Both the position numbers and the translations under genes were made by a program. DNA of 64,000 nt from Candidatus Poribacteria bacterium (lineage in GTDB: Bacteria; Poribacteria; WGA-4E; WGA-3G). Shown in pieces: positions 56,601-62,731 of the stretch. The notes beneath the pieces were generated by a model that saw only the letters and a list, made by a program, of their open reading frames with translations, ran no database searches and was not told the DNA's origin. The stretch covers positions 30,998-94,997 of the forward strand of contig JAJDTJ010000016.1 in assembly GCA_022827225.1 (NCBI GenBank), written 5' to 3'. Positions within the stretch are counted from its first letter, which is position 1; every line of letters starts with the position of its first letter.

Positions 56601-56696
56601 GCGCCTAAAAACAAAACCGCACCCTGCAGCTATTGCGACTATAAACGTATCTGTCGTGTCGGCGCAATCTCTGAAACGCCGCAATCAGACGACTAA
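53619..56696 (+). CDS. AddB-like PD-(D/E)XK exonuclease, no visible Walker A
   Basis: The 1025-residue protein resembles AddB/RecB-type nucleases. The C-terminal nuclease domain has RMAGKIDRIDIGNGVFNIID then YKTGS, the GxxDRxD...DYKT motif of the RecB family. Cysteines KCPFQYFA and CSYCDYKRIC fit the 4Fe-4S cluster of AddB. The N-terminus begins TFTVIVPNDSARLKRQREL with no GxxxxGKT, so helicase motif I is not seen. The GTG start at 53619 is uncertain; ATG 53643 is possible. AddA is not adjacent. It likely joins a helicase partner in double-strand-break processing. Confidence 0.75.
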   Translation: MRTVRRDKMQNIEDLLKTRIQNNEAHTFTVIVPNDSARLKRQRELVGYHPNRAVANLRVYTSVAFVRRLYSQAHPSRQHISEGIQSLWLHEIANPQPDNPDAHRYDTFRPNPNISVPDSTLSLVIDKIKHLKERGETSEDIAADNPTKTGLARIYSDYETKLEDGWIDEQGRHLYLANNFEPKFMRNAFYGVNLVVVEGFTVLSKADTKILTRIAEMPNIEMWFRTDYVPENQALYKNIDDIVSQFTEANAIIDPDYERDPDRHKNFSENLFRTETGSVNSGAAPETAFQIKMMRPVDRSDEVEQIASLIQKRVSEGHCKLSDICVAYYNIGQYQQRIAEIFPAYGIPYSLGARAPITRSEIVKSIFSHLSSDRTPMGIDYFSDVEKASDTNRFHPNAFQEYVDKLLKKGEVVRRVLNPMLEKNSEIVEGEVEAYRQFQRIVTELCKVLRSESEKSYPLSEYIDKLLRIARHTNYHKRTSTKGETVKIVPLGELRSMAFDTVFLGDFVESRFPANFRPDPILPEIPYRDEEEQLCDNRFLFYRVLKSFREQLYLLIPKREGEADLIPSPFLRQLKAITNVETIEPVHPTHGSVPSFLSTYGSHAWTAEISSNKPFPGSLTSIRPLIDHVIKVEKSREKTHEHLAYEGVLTAGKLSEESRDQLQRLHNKHYSVTELESYAKCPFQYFANKGLKLSIKDDELEDELSNLERGSLLHEVIFTFCYNRREREYPSIRQCTNDVFEEAKRQLNDILDNASENYRRKRNEPPVGENNLFWETDVGKLRVALYKWLEAERTNDVQGHPCYFEVGFGPEDRERRTELKRDPELSCTEPIFIGDVRMAGKIDRIDIGNGVFNIIDYKTGSSTIRMPEILSGQSLQLPVYLQIAKALLESKGVSGLNPAAGLYYKIRLNECKVELGIGVESENGNAYKNFNGSDWRPCGKTNGQLVNDEIFDGLLSRVSGYVQQYVDSISEGKFPLITRVETFVDAVEEGDTPIAPKNKTAPCSYCDYKRICRVGAISETPQSDD

Positions 56697-56739
56697 TTTT
56701 CTACTGATAAGATGTCAAAATTCATCCTTCAGAAAAAAC

Positions 56740-56768
56740 TTGCACACTTCTGACAAATCTGTTATACT
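56740..56768 (+). promoter_or_regulatory. Promoter for the structured region upstream of sod
   Basis: TTGCAC, 17-base spacer, TATACT. Transcription would start about 520 bases before the superoxide dismutase ATG. Confidence 0.75.
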
Positions 56769-56769
56769 C

Positions 56770-57240
56770 TTTTTGCTTTTTTAAGCACCTTGCTTGCACA
56801 TCCTTAACACGCAACTTGCAAGCACATCAAAAAACAAAACAGGAGTAGTTCCTAAATAGTTCTTTTCCTGTGTTTTTGTTGTTATTTCTATGTCCAACGG
56901 TAAATGTAGGCATTTTGTGCGGTTCAATTCCGTGCTATCGTATCCAGTCGTATTGTGCAAAAACCAAGCACTTATGACAAGAACCAAGTCAGTTCGACTG
57001 GAGGGGTTCAGACACGAGTGAGACGAACCCTGACACTGTGAGGACACTCGGTATTGAAGTAAGCGTCAGTCTTTTGGGACTGACTTTGTGGGTTCCACCA
57101 TACCACGCGTTTCCTTGTGGTATGCGGTTCGTGTGTGATTTCTGACTACCGTGGTCAGAGGACCCTGATTACGCACAGGATAAGGACACGACGGTGTTCG
57201 TAAAAGGGGGTTAGGATCCCTCTAAAAATCTATTGCTTTC
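56770..57240 (+). ncRNA. Candidate structured RNA or long 5' leader, upstream of sod
   Basis: No credible gene lies here, but the DNA holds a chain of strong hairpins. They are TGCTTGCA/TGCAAGCA near 56790-56824, GTGC/GCAC (56955-56971), GGGTTC/GAACCC (57004-57030), GTCAGTC/GACTGAC (57065-57084), CATACCAC/GTGGTATG (57099-57124) and an 8-bp CTGACTA/TGGTCAG stem (57141-57159). A good promoter stands upstream. I saw no known RNase P, tmRNA, SRP or riboswitch signature. It may be an independent small RNA or a long regulatory leader of the dismutase gene. The 3' end is not defined by a clear T-run terminator. Confidence 0.4.
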
Positions 57241-57289
57241 CATAGATATACACGGAAAAACGTAGTTTTTTAGGAACAGGCTATTTTAA

Positions 57290-57901
57290 ATGGCACATAC
57301 ATTACCAGCGCTCCCGTATGCGCACGATGCTTTGGCACCTCACATCGGTGCCGATACGATGGAAATCCATCACGGCAAACACCACCAAGGTTATGTCAAC
57401 AACCTCAACGCTGCTTTAGAAGGGCTCGGTGGACTCGCCGATATGGATGTTCACGAACTCCTCCAGAATCTCGACCAGGTCCCGGAAGACAAGCGTCAAG
57501 CCGTCATCAACAACGGCGGCGGGCACGCCAATCATTCACTTTTCTGGTCCATCATGTGTCCCAGTGGCAACGGTGGTGACCCGAGCGGGGAACTCGCAGC
57601 CGCGATAAAATCCGCCTTTGGATCCCTTGAGGCTGCCAATGAAGCATTCACGACTGCAGCCGCGACACGTTTCGGTTCCGGTTGGGCGTGGCTCGTCCTC
57701 GGCGACGACGGCTTGGAAATCTATTCCACCGCAAATCAGGACAGTCCGATTATGCAGGGACATACCCCACTTCTCGGCATTGATGTCTGGGAACACGCAT
57801 ACTATCTCAACTACCAGAACCGTCGTCCAGATTACATTGAAGCTTGGAAGAATGTTATCAACTGGAACCGCGTTAACGAGATCTACGTCGCTAATGCCTA
57901 A
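57290..57901 (+). CDS. sod: Superoxide dismutase (Mn/Fe family)
   Basis: The 203-residue protein is an Fe/Mn [23 protein letters not shown] begins it, the metal ligands are His in [14 protein letters not shown], His in [10 protein letters not shown], Asp and His in [15 protein letters not shown]. It converts superoxide to O2 and H2O2. [10 protein letters not shown] and the later Gln/Gly pattern lean towards manganese. It has no signal peptide, so it is cytoplasmic. AGGAACAGG precedes the ATG by ten bases. A long hairpin-rich region and its own promoter lie upstream. Confidence 0.95.
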   Translation: MAHTLPALPYAHDALAPHIGADTMEIHHGKHHQGYVNNLNAALEGLGGLADMDVHELLQNLDQVPEDKRQAVINNGGGHANHSLFWSIMCPSGNGGDPSGELAAAIKSAFGSLEAANEAFTTAAATRFGSGWAWLVLGDDGLEIYSTANQDSPIMQGHTPLLGIDVWEHAYYLNYQNRRPDYIEAWKNVINWNRVNEIYVANA

Positions 57902-57930
57902 TTTTCCATAACAAACTTCGGATTTCGGAT

Positions 57931-57973
57931 TGTGGTAGGGGTAGGCACGAACAACGTTTCAACCCTACCCTCT
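57931..57973. repeat. Hairpin after sod
   Basis: GTAGGGGTAGG and CCTACCCTCTAC form inverted arms around about 17 bases. It belongs with the other GTAGG-headed intergenic palindromes and may end the sod message. Confidence 0.5.
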
Positions 57974-58025
57974 ACTTCCGAAATCATCGGATAACGACAC
58001 GTCGTCGTTTGGCAAATTATTTTTT

Positions 58026-58054
58026 TTGACATCTCCGCTTAAATGTGTTATACT
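58026..58054 (+). promoter_or_regulatory. Promoter for the T-box/ilvB transcript
   Basis: Perfect TTGACA, 17-base spacer, TATACT, about 85 bases before T-box stem I. An extra hairpin (CGTTTTA/TAAAACG, about 58073-58106) lies between. Confidence 0.85.
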
Positions 58055-58261
58055 TAAAGTGTAAATATAATTCGTTTTAGCGTGCCCGTGAAACTTCGTA
58101 AAACGGCGTGCGTAATTAACATATAAATAGATACCCCCAAAAAGCGTTGAAAGGGAGGAGTAAGTCGATCGGGCTTGCAAGAGATGGAGATTCATGGGCT
58201 GAGAGGTCTCCTCAAGTTTCCACGACTGAAGGTCGCCCTGGAGCTGTTCGTCTGAAAAATT

Positions 58262-58285
58262 GTAGGAGCGATCTCCGAATCGCGA
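58262..58285. repeat. REP-like arm inside the T-box leader
   Basis: A 24-base stretch starting GTAGGAGCGATCTCC is the exact reverse complement of the right arm of the palindrome at 25804-25867. It occupies the region where T-box stem II usually lies. Confidence 0.85.
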
Positions 58286-58400
58286 ATTGTAGGATGAATC
58301 GGTGTGATGCCCGTTATCGCATCCCAAAGAGTGCTCTTTCTCGCGAAATGAAAATGGGAAAGGGAATTGGAGTGGTACCACGGTGAGGTCAGTCAAATGT

Positions 58401-58438
58401 CCTTCTCGTCTCCAAAGATGGAACGAGAGGGGTTTTTT
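58401..58438 (+). terminator. T-box terminator
   Basis: A 9-bp stem CCTTCTCGT with ACGAGAGGG and a 13-base loop, followed by GTTTTTT. The upstream GGAG of the T-box can pair with CTCC (58410-58413) in the alternative antiterminator. Confidence 0.85.
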
Positions 58439-58492
58439 AATTTCAACAACTCCCCGTAGGATTCAAATCTACGACTTGTGAGGAAAATTGGC

Positions 58493-60199
58493 ATGGAACT
58501 TTCAGGAGAGCAAATCCAGGTTGATAGTCTCAAAGGAGCACAAATCCTGGTTAATAGTCTCAAACGGGAAGGTGTCGAATATATTTTCGGTGTGAACGGT
58601 GGCGCGGCGATGCCGATTTTCGATGCCCTATACGACGAGACCGAAATCAAATTGATCCCGATGCGGCACGAACAGGGTGCCTCCCACGCCGCTGATGGCT
58701 ACGCACGCGCCACTGGGAAAGTCGGAGTCGCACTCGCTACCTCCGGTCCCGGCGCGACCAATCTCGTTACCGGTATTGCTACCGCTTACATGGACTCTAT
58801 TCCGATGGTCGCGATTACCGGACAGGTCTTCACACACTTTATTGGCAGCGATGCTTTCCAAGAATGCGATGTTATCGGCGTAACACGTCCGATCTGTAAA
58901 CACAGTTATCTCATCAAAGATTGTGAAGAGGTCGCAGATGTTGTCGCTGAAGCGTTTCATATCGCAAGCACGGGCAAACCCGGTCCTGTGATTATCGACA
59001 TCGCTAAAGATGCACAGAACAATGAAGCACTGTTTCAGTATCCAGAAACGGTCGACATCCGCAGCTACAAACCGCAGGTTCACGGTGACCCCGCACAAAT
59101 TGCGAAAGCGGCGGCATTGATTAAAGAAGCCAAACGCCCCATGCTTTATGCCGGTGGTGGTGTCGTCCTCGCGAACGCCAGTGAAGAACTCAGAGAACTC
59201 ACTTATAAGACACAGATACCCATTACGGTTACTTTGATGGGACTCGGTGCGTTCCCCGAGACGGACCCGTTAGCGATGGAGATGCCCGGAATGCACGGCT
59301 CCTGTTGCGCAAATTACGCCTTCACCGATGCGGACCTCATTGTTGCTATCGGCGCGAGGTTTGACGACCGCGTTACAGGTGATCTCAGTAAATTCGCACC
59401 CAACGCTAAAAAGATCCATATTGATATCGACGCGTCTTGTATCGGAAAAAATGTACCGGTGGATGTCCCGATTGTCGGCGATGCGAAAAACGTACTCACG
59501 GAATTGAACAAACAGGTCAGTACGGCAGATATCGATCCGTGGCGGAATCAAATTCAGGAGTGGAAGCGGAAGTACCCGTTTGAATACGAGCAGAAAGTCG
59601 ATAAAGTTATGCCGCAATACGTTATTGAGCAGATCTACGAACACTATAGTGATGCTATCGTTATTGCGGACGTAGGACAACACCAGATGTGGGCGGCACA
59701 GTACTTCAAATTCACAGAACCCCGACAGTGGCTCAATTCCGGTGGTCTCGGCACGATGGGGTTCAGTCTGCCTGCTGCGATCGGTGCACAACTCGGATGT
59801 CCAGACAAAACAGTTGTCAATATCAACGGTGACGGTTCCTACATCATGACGATCCAGGAGTTGGTGCCAGCAGTTACAATGAAACTGCCGCTTAAGATCT
59901 TTATCATCAACAATATGTACTTAGGGATGGTCCGTCAGTGGCAGGAGTTGTTCCACGGCAAACGCTATTCTGCTGTCGATTACCACGACAATCCGGATTT
60001 CGCGTTGCTTGCACAAGCATTCGGTGCCACAGGTTTGCGCGTTGAACACACTGAGGATGTTGTACCCGCCCTGCTGAAAGCAAAAGGGATTACTGACGGC
60101 CCCGTCGTCATCGACTTCATCGTTGATGAAGAAGAGAACGTGTTCCCGATGGTACCAGCGGGTAAAGGACTTGGAGATGTTATTCGCGGGTTAGCTTAA
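58493..60199 (+). CDS. ilvB: Acetolactate synthase large subunit
   Basis: I use ATG 58493, with GAGG at 58480; a GTG at 58478 is in frame. The protein has GVNGGAAMPIFDAL, the catalytic Glu in MRHEQGASHAADGYARATGK, and the TPP-Mg motif GDGSYIMTIQELVPAVTM then NNMYLGMVRQWQELF. It condenses pyruvate to acetolactate, or with 2-oxobutyrate, using TPP and FAD. Residues 7-26 come from a 30-bp tandem duplication that extends the N-terminus by ten residues. Transcription is controlled by the T-box upstream; ilvN follows. Confidence 0.95.
   Translation: MELSGEQIQVDSLKGAQILVNSLKREGVEYIFGVNGGAAMPIFDALYDETEIKLIPMRHEQGASHAADGYARATGKVGVALATSGPGATNLVTGIATAYMDSIPMVAITGQVFTHFIGSDAFQECDVIGVTRPICKHSYLIKDCEEVADVVAEAFHIASTGKPGPVIIDIAKDAQNNEALFQYPETVDIRSYKPQVHGDPAQIAKAAALIKEAKRPMLYAGGGVVLANASEELRELTYKTQIPITVTLMGLGAFPETDPLAMEMPGMHGSCCANYAFTDADLIVAIGARFDDRVTGDLSKFAPNAKKIHIDIDASCIGKNVPVDVPIVGDAKNVLTELNKQVSTADIDPWRNQIQEWKRKYPFEYEQKVDKVMPQYVIEQIYEHYSDAIVIADVGQHQMWAAQYFKFTEPRQWLNSGGLGTMGFSLPAAIGAQLGCPDKTVVNINGDGSYIMTIQELVPAVTMKLPLKIFIINNMYLGMVRQWQELFHGKRYSAVDYHDNPDFALLAQAFGATGLRVEHTEDVVPALLKAKGITDGPVVIDFIVDEEENVFPMVPAGKGLGDVIRGLA
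58511..58570 (+). repeat. 30-bp tandem duplication at the start of ilvB
   Basis: Units 58511-58540 and 58541-58570 are identical at 25 of 30 positions and encode QIQVDSLKGA and QILVNSLKRE. Typical AHAS proteins have only one such stretch. Confidence 0.8.
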
Positions 60200-60490
60200 C
60201 GATTTTAATGGTTATCAGTTATCAGAGGAATGGTTATAAGTTATAGGTTATAAGTTAAGAAGGTTCTTGGAACAGTTCCGTTCTCTGTGAGGGTTGCCAC
60301 AGAGAACCTCTTTAACTGTTAACCAAAAGGTTTTTCGCAGAAAAACCGAACTTATAACTTATAACTACTGACAACTGAAAGATTTTTCGCAGAAAAATCG
60401 TACTGAAAACTGATAACTATTAACTGAAAGGTTTTCGGAGAAAACCGTACTGAAAACTATTAAAACCGAACCGCAAGGTAAAATTAAAAA
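60200..60490. repeat. Repeat cluster between ilvB and ilvN
   Basis: The spacer holds a terminator-like stem GTTCTCTGTG/CACAGAGAAC (60280-60307) and three hairpins: GGTTTTTC-GCA-GAAAAACC (60329-60347), GATTTTTC-GCA-GAAAAATC (60381-60399), and GGTTTTC-GGA-GAAAACC (60430-60446). They alternate with AACTGATAAC/AACTTATAAC-type words. The last ends in the shared leader repeat. Confidence 0.85.
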
Positions 60491-60493
60491 ATG
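60464..60493 (+). repeat. Shared RBS-bearing leader repeat, copy B
   Basis: AACCGAACCGCAAGGTAAAA plus an A/T spacer up to the ilvN ATG; identical over 28 bases to copy A. Confidence 0.85.
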
Positions 60494-60991
60494 AATTCAG
60501 AAAAACGACACATCTTTTCCGTTTTAGTCGAAAACCGCTTTGGAGTCCTCGCACGCGTCGCGGGACTTTTCAGCGGGCGCGGCTTTAATATTGACAGTCT
60601 TAACGTCGCCGAGACGCATGACAAAAGCATTTCGCAGATAACCCTTGTCACACACGGCGATGCCCAAATTATTGAGCAGATCTACCACCATTTAAACAGA
60701 CTCATTGATGTTATTGAGGTAACCGACCTCTCTACTGCCGGAACGCATGTTGAGCGGGAGCTTGTTCTTATCAAGGTTGCTACCGATGATCCTCAAAAAC
60801 GCACCGAGATTCTACAAGTCGCGGAAGTCTTCCGCGGGCGGGTTATAGATATGAAACCTGCTTCCTTGGTACTCGAAATTACAGGTGATGAGGGTAAATT
60901 GAAAGCAGCAATCAATATTTTCAATACGTACGGTATCCTTGAGTTAGCACGCACTGGCAAAATAGCGATGTTACGCGGCTCCGAGAAATAA
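60491..60991 (+). CDS. ilvN: Acetolactate synthase small subunit
   Basis: The 166-residue protein has an N-terminal ACT domain: FSVLVENRFGVLARVAGLFS then GRGFNIDSLNV, the valine-binding motif, and SQITLVTHGD. The C-terminal half has ELVLIKVATDDPQKRTEI and FRGRVIDMKPASLVLEITGD, as in long IlvN/IlvH proteins. It regulates IlvB by valine feedback. Its leader repeat B gives the RBS. It lies downstream of a hairpin cluster that may lower its level relative to ilvB. Confidence 0.94.
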   Translation: MNSEKRHIFSVLVENRFGVLARVAGLFSGRGFNIDSLNVAETHDKSISQITLVTHGDAQIIEQIYHHLNRLIDVIEVTDLSTAGTHVERELVLIKVATDDPQKRTEILQVAEVFRGRVIDMKPASLVLEITGDEGKLKAAINIFNTYGILELARTGKIAMLRGSEK

Positions 60992-60996
60992 TTTTT

Positions 60997-61015
60997 AACG
61001 AACCGCAAGGGAAAT
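60997..61015 (+). repeat. Shared leader repeat, copy E (orphan)
   Basis: AACGAACCGCAAGGGAAAT lies just after the ilvN stop with no start codon at the expected distance. The next gene begins only at 61159, behind its own copy. It is evidence that this is a repeat rather than only a common RBS. Confidence 0.75.
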
Positions 61016-61128
61016 CAGAAATTCCACACGCGCCGTTGTTGCATGCTTACACACATTGGTCAAGGATCATCCATCTAAGCAACGCGCAGGACTGAATATG
61101 CGGAAGGGAACGTTCATGCTAAAACCTT

Positions 61129-61161
61129 CCTAAACGAACCGCAAGGAAAATTTAAAATATG
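61129..61161 (+). repeat. Shared RBS-bearing leader repeat, copy C
   Basis: CCTAAACGAACCGCAAGG followed by an A/T spacer up to the ilvC ATG. The first 18 bases are identical to copy A. Confidence 0.85.
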
Positions 61162-62151
61162 GCAACGATTTATTACGATAGTGATGCTAATTTTGATTTA
61201 CTAAAAGAACGGACAGTCGCTGTTGTCGGCTATGGCGCACAGGGTCGCGCACAATCGCTTAACCTCAAGGACAGCGGTGCAAACGTTGTTGTCGGTTTAT
61301 ACGAAGGCAGCCGATCAAAAGCACGCGCGGAAGCCGAAGGCTTGACTGTCAAGACCGTTGAGGAAGCCGCAGCGATGGCAGACATCGTTCAGGTACTCAT
61401 CCCAGATGAACGCCACGCAGCCGTCTATCGCGACCAGATCGCACCGAACATGGCGGCGGGAAATATGCTCCTCGTCTCACACGGATTCAGCGTCCATTTC
61501 GGACAGATTGTACCCGCCAGCGATATTGATGTCGCCATGATCGCCCCCAAAGGACCGGGTTCACTTGTCCGTGAGGTGTTTGAAGGTGGTGGCGGAGTCC
61601 CCTGCCTCATCGCTATCCATCAAGACACTACCGGTTTGGCACGCGATGTCGCCTTGGCGTACGCAAGAGGTATCGGCGGTACGCGAGCTGGTGTCATCGA
61701 AACAACCTTCCGTGAGGAGACCGAAACCGATCTTTTCGGTGAACAAGCCGTGTTGTGCGGCGGAACCGCTGCCCTCATCAAAGCCGCTTTTGATACACTC
61801 GTTGAAGCCGGTTATCAACCGGAGATGGCTTATTTTGAGTGTCTCCACGAATTGAAACTGATTGTTGACCTCATCTATACCGGTGGGTTAAGCAAGATGC
61901 GGAACGATGTTAGCAATACCGCTGAATACGGTGATCTCACACGCGGTCCACAACTCATTGATGACAGCGTCCGAGATAAGATGCGCCAAATCTTGAAGGA
62001 CGTTCAGGGGGGTGTTTTCGCACGTGAGTGGGTGCTCGAAAATGCGGCGAACCAACCTGTTCTCGGTGCACTCCGTCGGCAGGAAGCGGAACTCGAGATC
62101 GAAGAAGTCGGGAAAAATCTGCGCAGTATGATGAGTTGGCTCGACGAGTAG
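61159..62151 (+). CDS. ilvC: Ketol-acid reductoisomerase, class I
   Basis: The 330-residue protein has the Rossmann motif [17 protein letters not shown], then the cofactor loop [30 protein letters not shown] and [13 protein letters not shown] are typical, and the metal-site region has [34 protein letters not shown]. It isomerises and reduces acetolactate to dihydroxyisovalerate. The Ser residues in the cofactor loop suggest NADPH. The usual KxPGH reads KGPGS here. Its length is that of class I enzymes. Leader repeat C holds the RBS. Confidence 0.94.
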   Translation: MATIYYDSDANFDLLKERTVAVVGYGAQGRAQSLNLKDSGANVVVGLYEGSRSKARAEAEGLTVKTVEEAAAMADIVQVLIPDERHAAVYRDQIAPNMAAGNMLLVSHGFSVHFGQIVPASDIDVAMIAPKGPGSLVREVFEGGGGVPCLIAIHQDTTGLARDVALAYARGIGGTRAGVIETTFREETETDLFGEQAVLCGGTAALIKAAFDTLVEAGYQPEMAYFECLHELKLIVDLIYTGGLSKMRNDVSNTAEYGDLTRGPQLIDDSVRDKMRQILKDVQGGVFAREWVLENAANQPVLGALRRQEAELEIEEVGKNLRSMMSWLDE

Positions 62152-62170
62152 ATTGTCTTTTCCTAATTCT

Positions 62171-62220
62171 GTAGGTGCGGTTTGCAACATCGGGTCCCAC
62201 CCGTTACTGGGATGGGACAC
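62171..62220. repeat. GTAGGTGCGG element, copy 3
   Basis: GTAGGTGCGGTTTGC followed by a hairpin GTCCCACCC/GGGATGGGAC. Only the head matches the copies at 16310 and 32735. Confidence 0.5.
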
Positions 62221-62236
62221 CAAACCCAACCCAAAG

Positions 62237-62683
62237 ATGGACTTGTCCGACAACACAAATACTCTTACATATCTGTTCTTAATCCGGGAGTGCCGTTCAG
62301 AAGAGGCTGAAGCACTCCTGGCATTATGGCAGGCTGCTGGTACATCTCCGAGCGTCACAGATACGATCACAGACATTCAAGCCGCAATGTCAAGTTCTGC
62401 ATCGGTGTTGGTCGTTGAGGTGGATCAACGCATCGTTGGCTCCTTAATCGCCACTTTCGATGGGTGGCGCGGCAATATGTATCGTATAGCCGTTCATCCT
62501 GACTACCGAAGACGTGGTATCGGACGCGCATTGGTCAGAGAAGGCGAGAGACGTTTGGTAAAACTCGGTGTTAAACGCATTACAGCACTCGTGGAAGAGA
62601 AATATCCGTCGGCGGTTGCATTCTGGTCAAATGTCGGATATGAGATAGAGTCTGGAATCGTGAGGTTTTTCCGAAATCCTTAA
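62237..62683 (+). CDS. GNAT-family N-acetyltransferase
   Basis: The frame opens at 62153 through a repeat element, so I start at ATG 62237 (MDLSDN). The product has FLIRECRSEEAEALLALW, VVEVDQRIVGSLIATFDGW, then the acetyl-CoA motif MYRIAVHPDYRRRGIGRALV with R/QxxGxG/A, and AVAFWSNVGYE near the end. It transfers an acetyl group to an amine, substrate unknown. The RBS is weak, so the true start may differ by some codons. It is not obviously part of the ilv operon. Confidence 0.82.
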   Translation: MDLSDNTNTLTYLFLIRECRSEEAEALLALWQAAGTSPSVTDTITDIQAAMSSSASVLVVEVDQRIVGSLIATFDGWRGNMYRIAVHPDYRRRGIGRALVREGERRLVKLGVKRITALVEEKYPSAVAFWSNVGYEIESGIVRFFRNP

Positions 62684-62731
62684 AAATAGTAGTAGGCACA
62701 CGCTGTGTGCTGGCACATGAGGAGGGTAGCC

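Larger units (their letters stand above)
58141..58438 (+). promoter_or_regulatory. T-box riboswitch upstream of ilvB, specifier GUC (Val)
   Basis: Stem I base AGGG (58152-58155) pairs with CCCT (58236-58239). The conserved AGTA (58159-58162) precedes AGTCG, which pairs with CGACT (58223-58227). GAAG then leads to GTC at 58232-58234, the specifier position of known T-boxes; GTC reads valine. The T-box itself is GGAGTGGTACCACGG (58369-58383), with TGGT ready to pair with an ACCA tRNA end. The terminator is CCTTCTCGT/ACGAGAGGG (58401-58431) followed by six T. Uncharged tRNA-Val should favour antitermination and ilvB expression. A 24-base REP-like sequence lies between stem I and stem III. Confidence 0.9.

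Noticed and set aside
56914..56946. T-loop-like hairpin GTGCGG-TTCAATT-CCGTGC followed by TATCGTATCCA
   Set aside because: It looks like a tRNA T arm and CCA end, but no matching acceptor strand, D arm or anticodon arm lies upstream. A tmRNA reading also fails because the acceptor strand lacks the expected pattern.
58449..58480. GTAGG-ATTCAAA-TCTAC as a tRNA T arm
   Set aside because: The loop register does not fit a TTCRA T-loop with a 5-bp stem, and no cloverleaf surrounds it.
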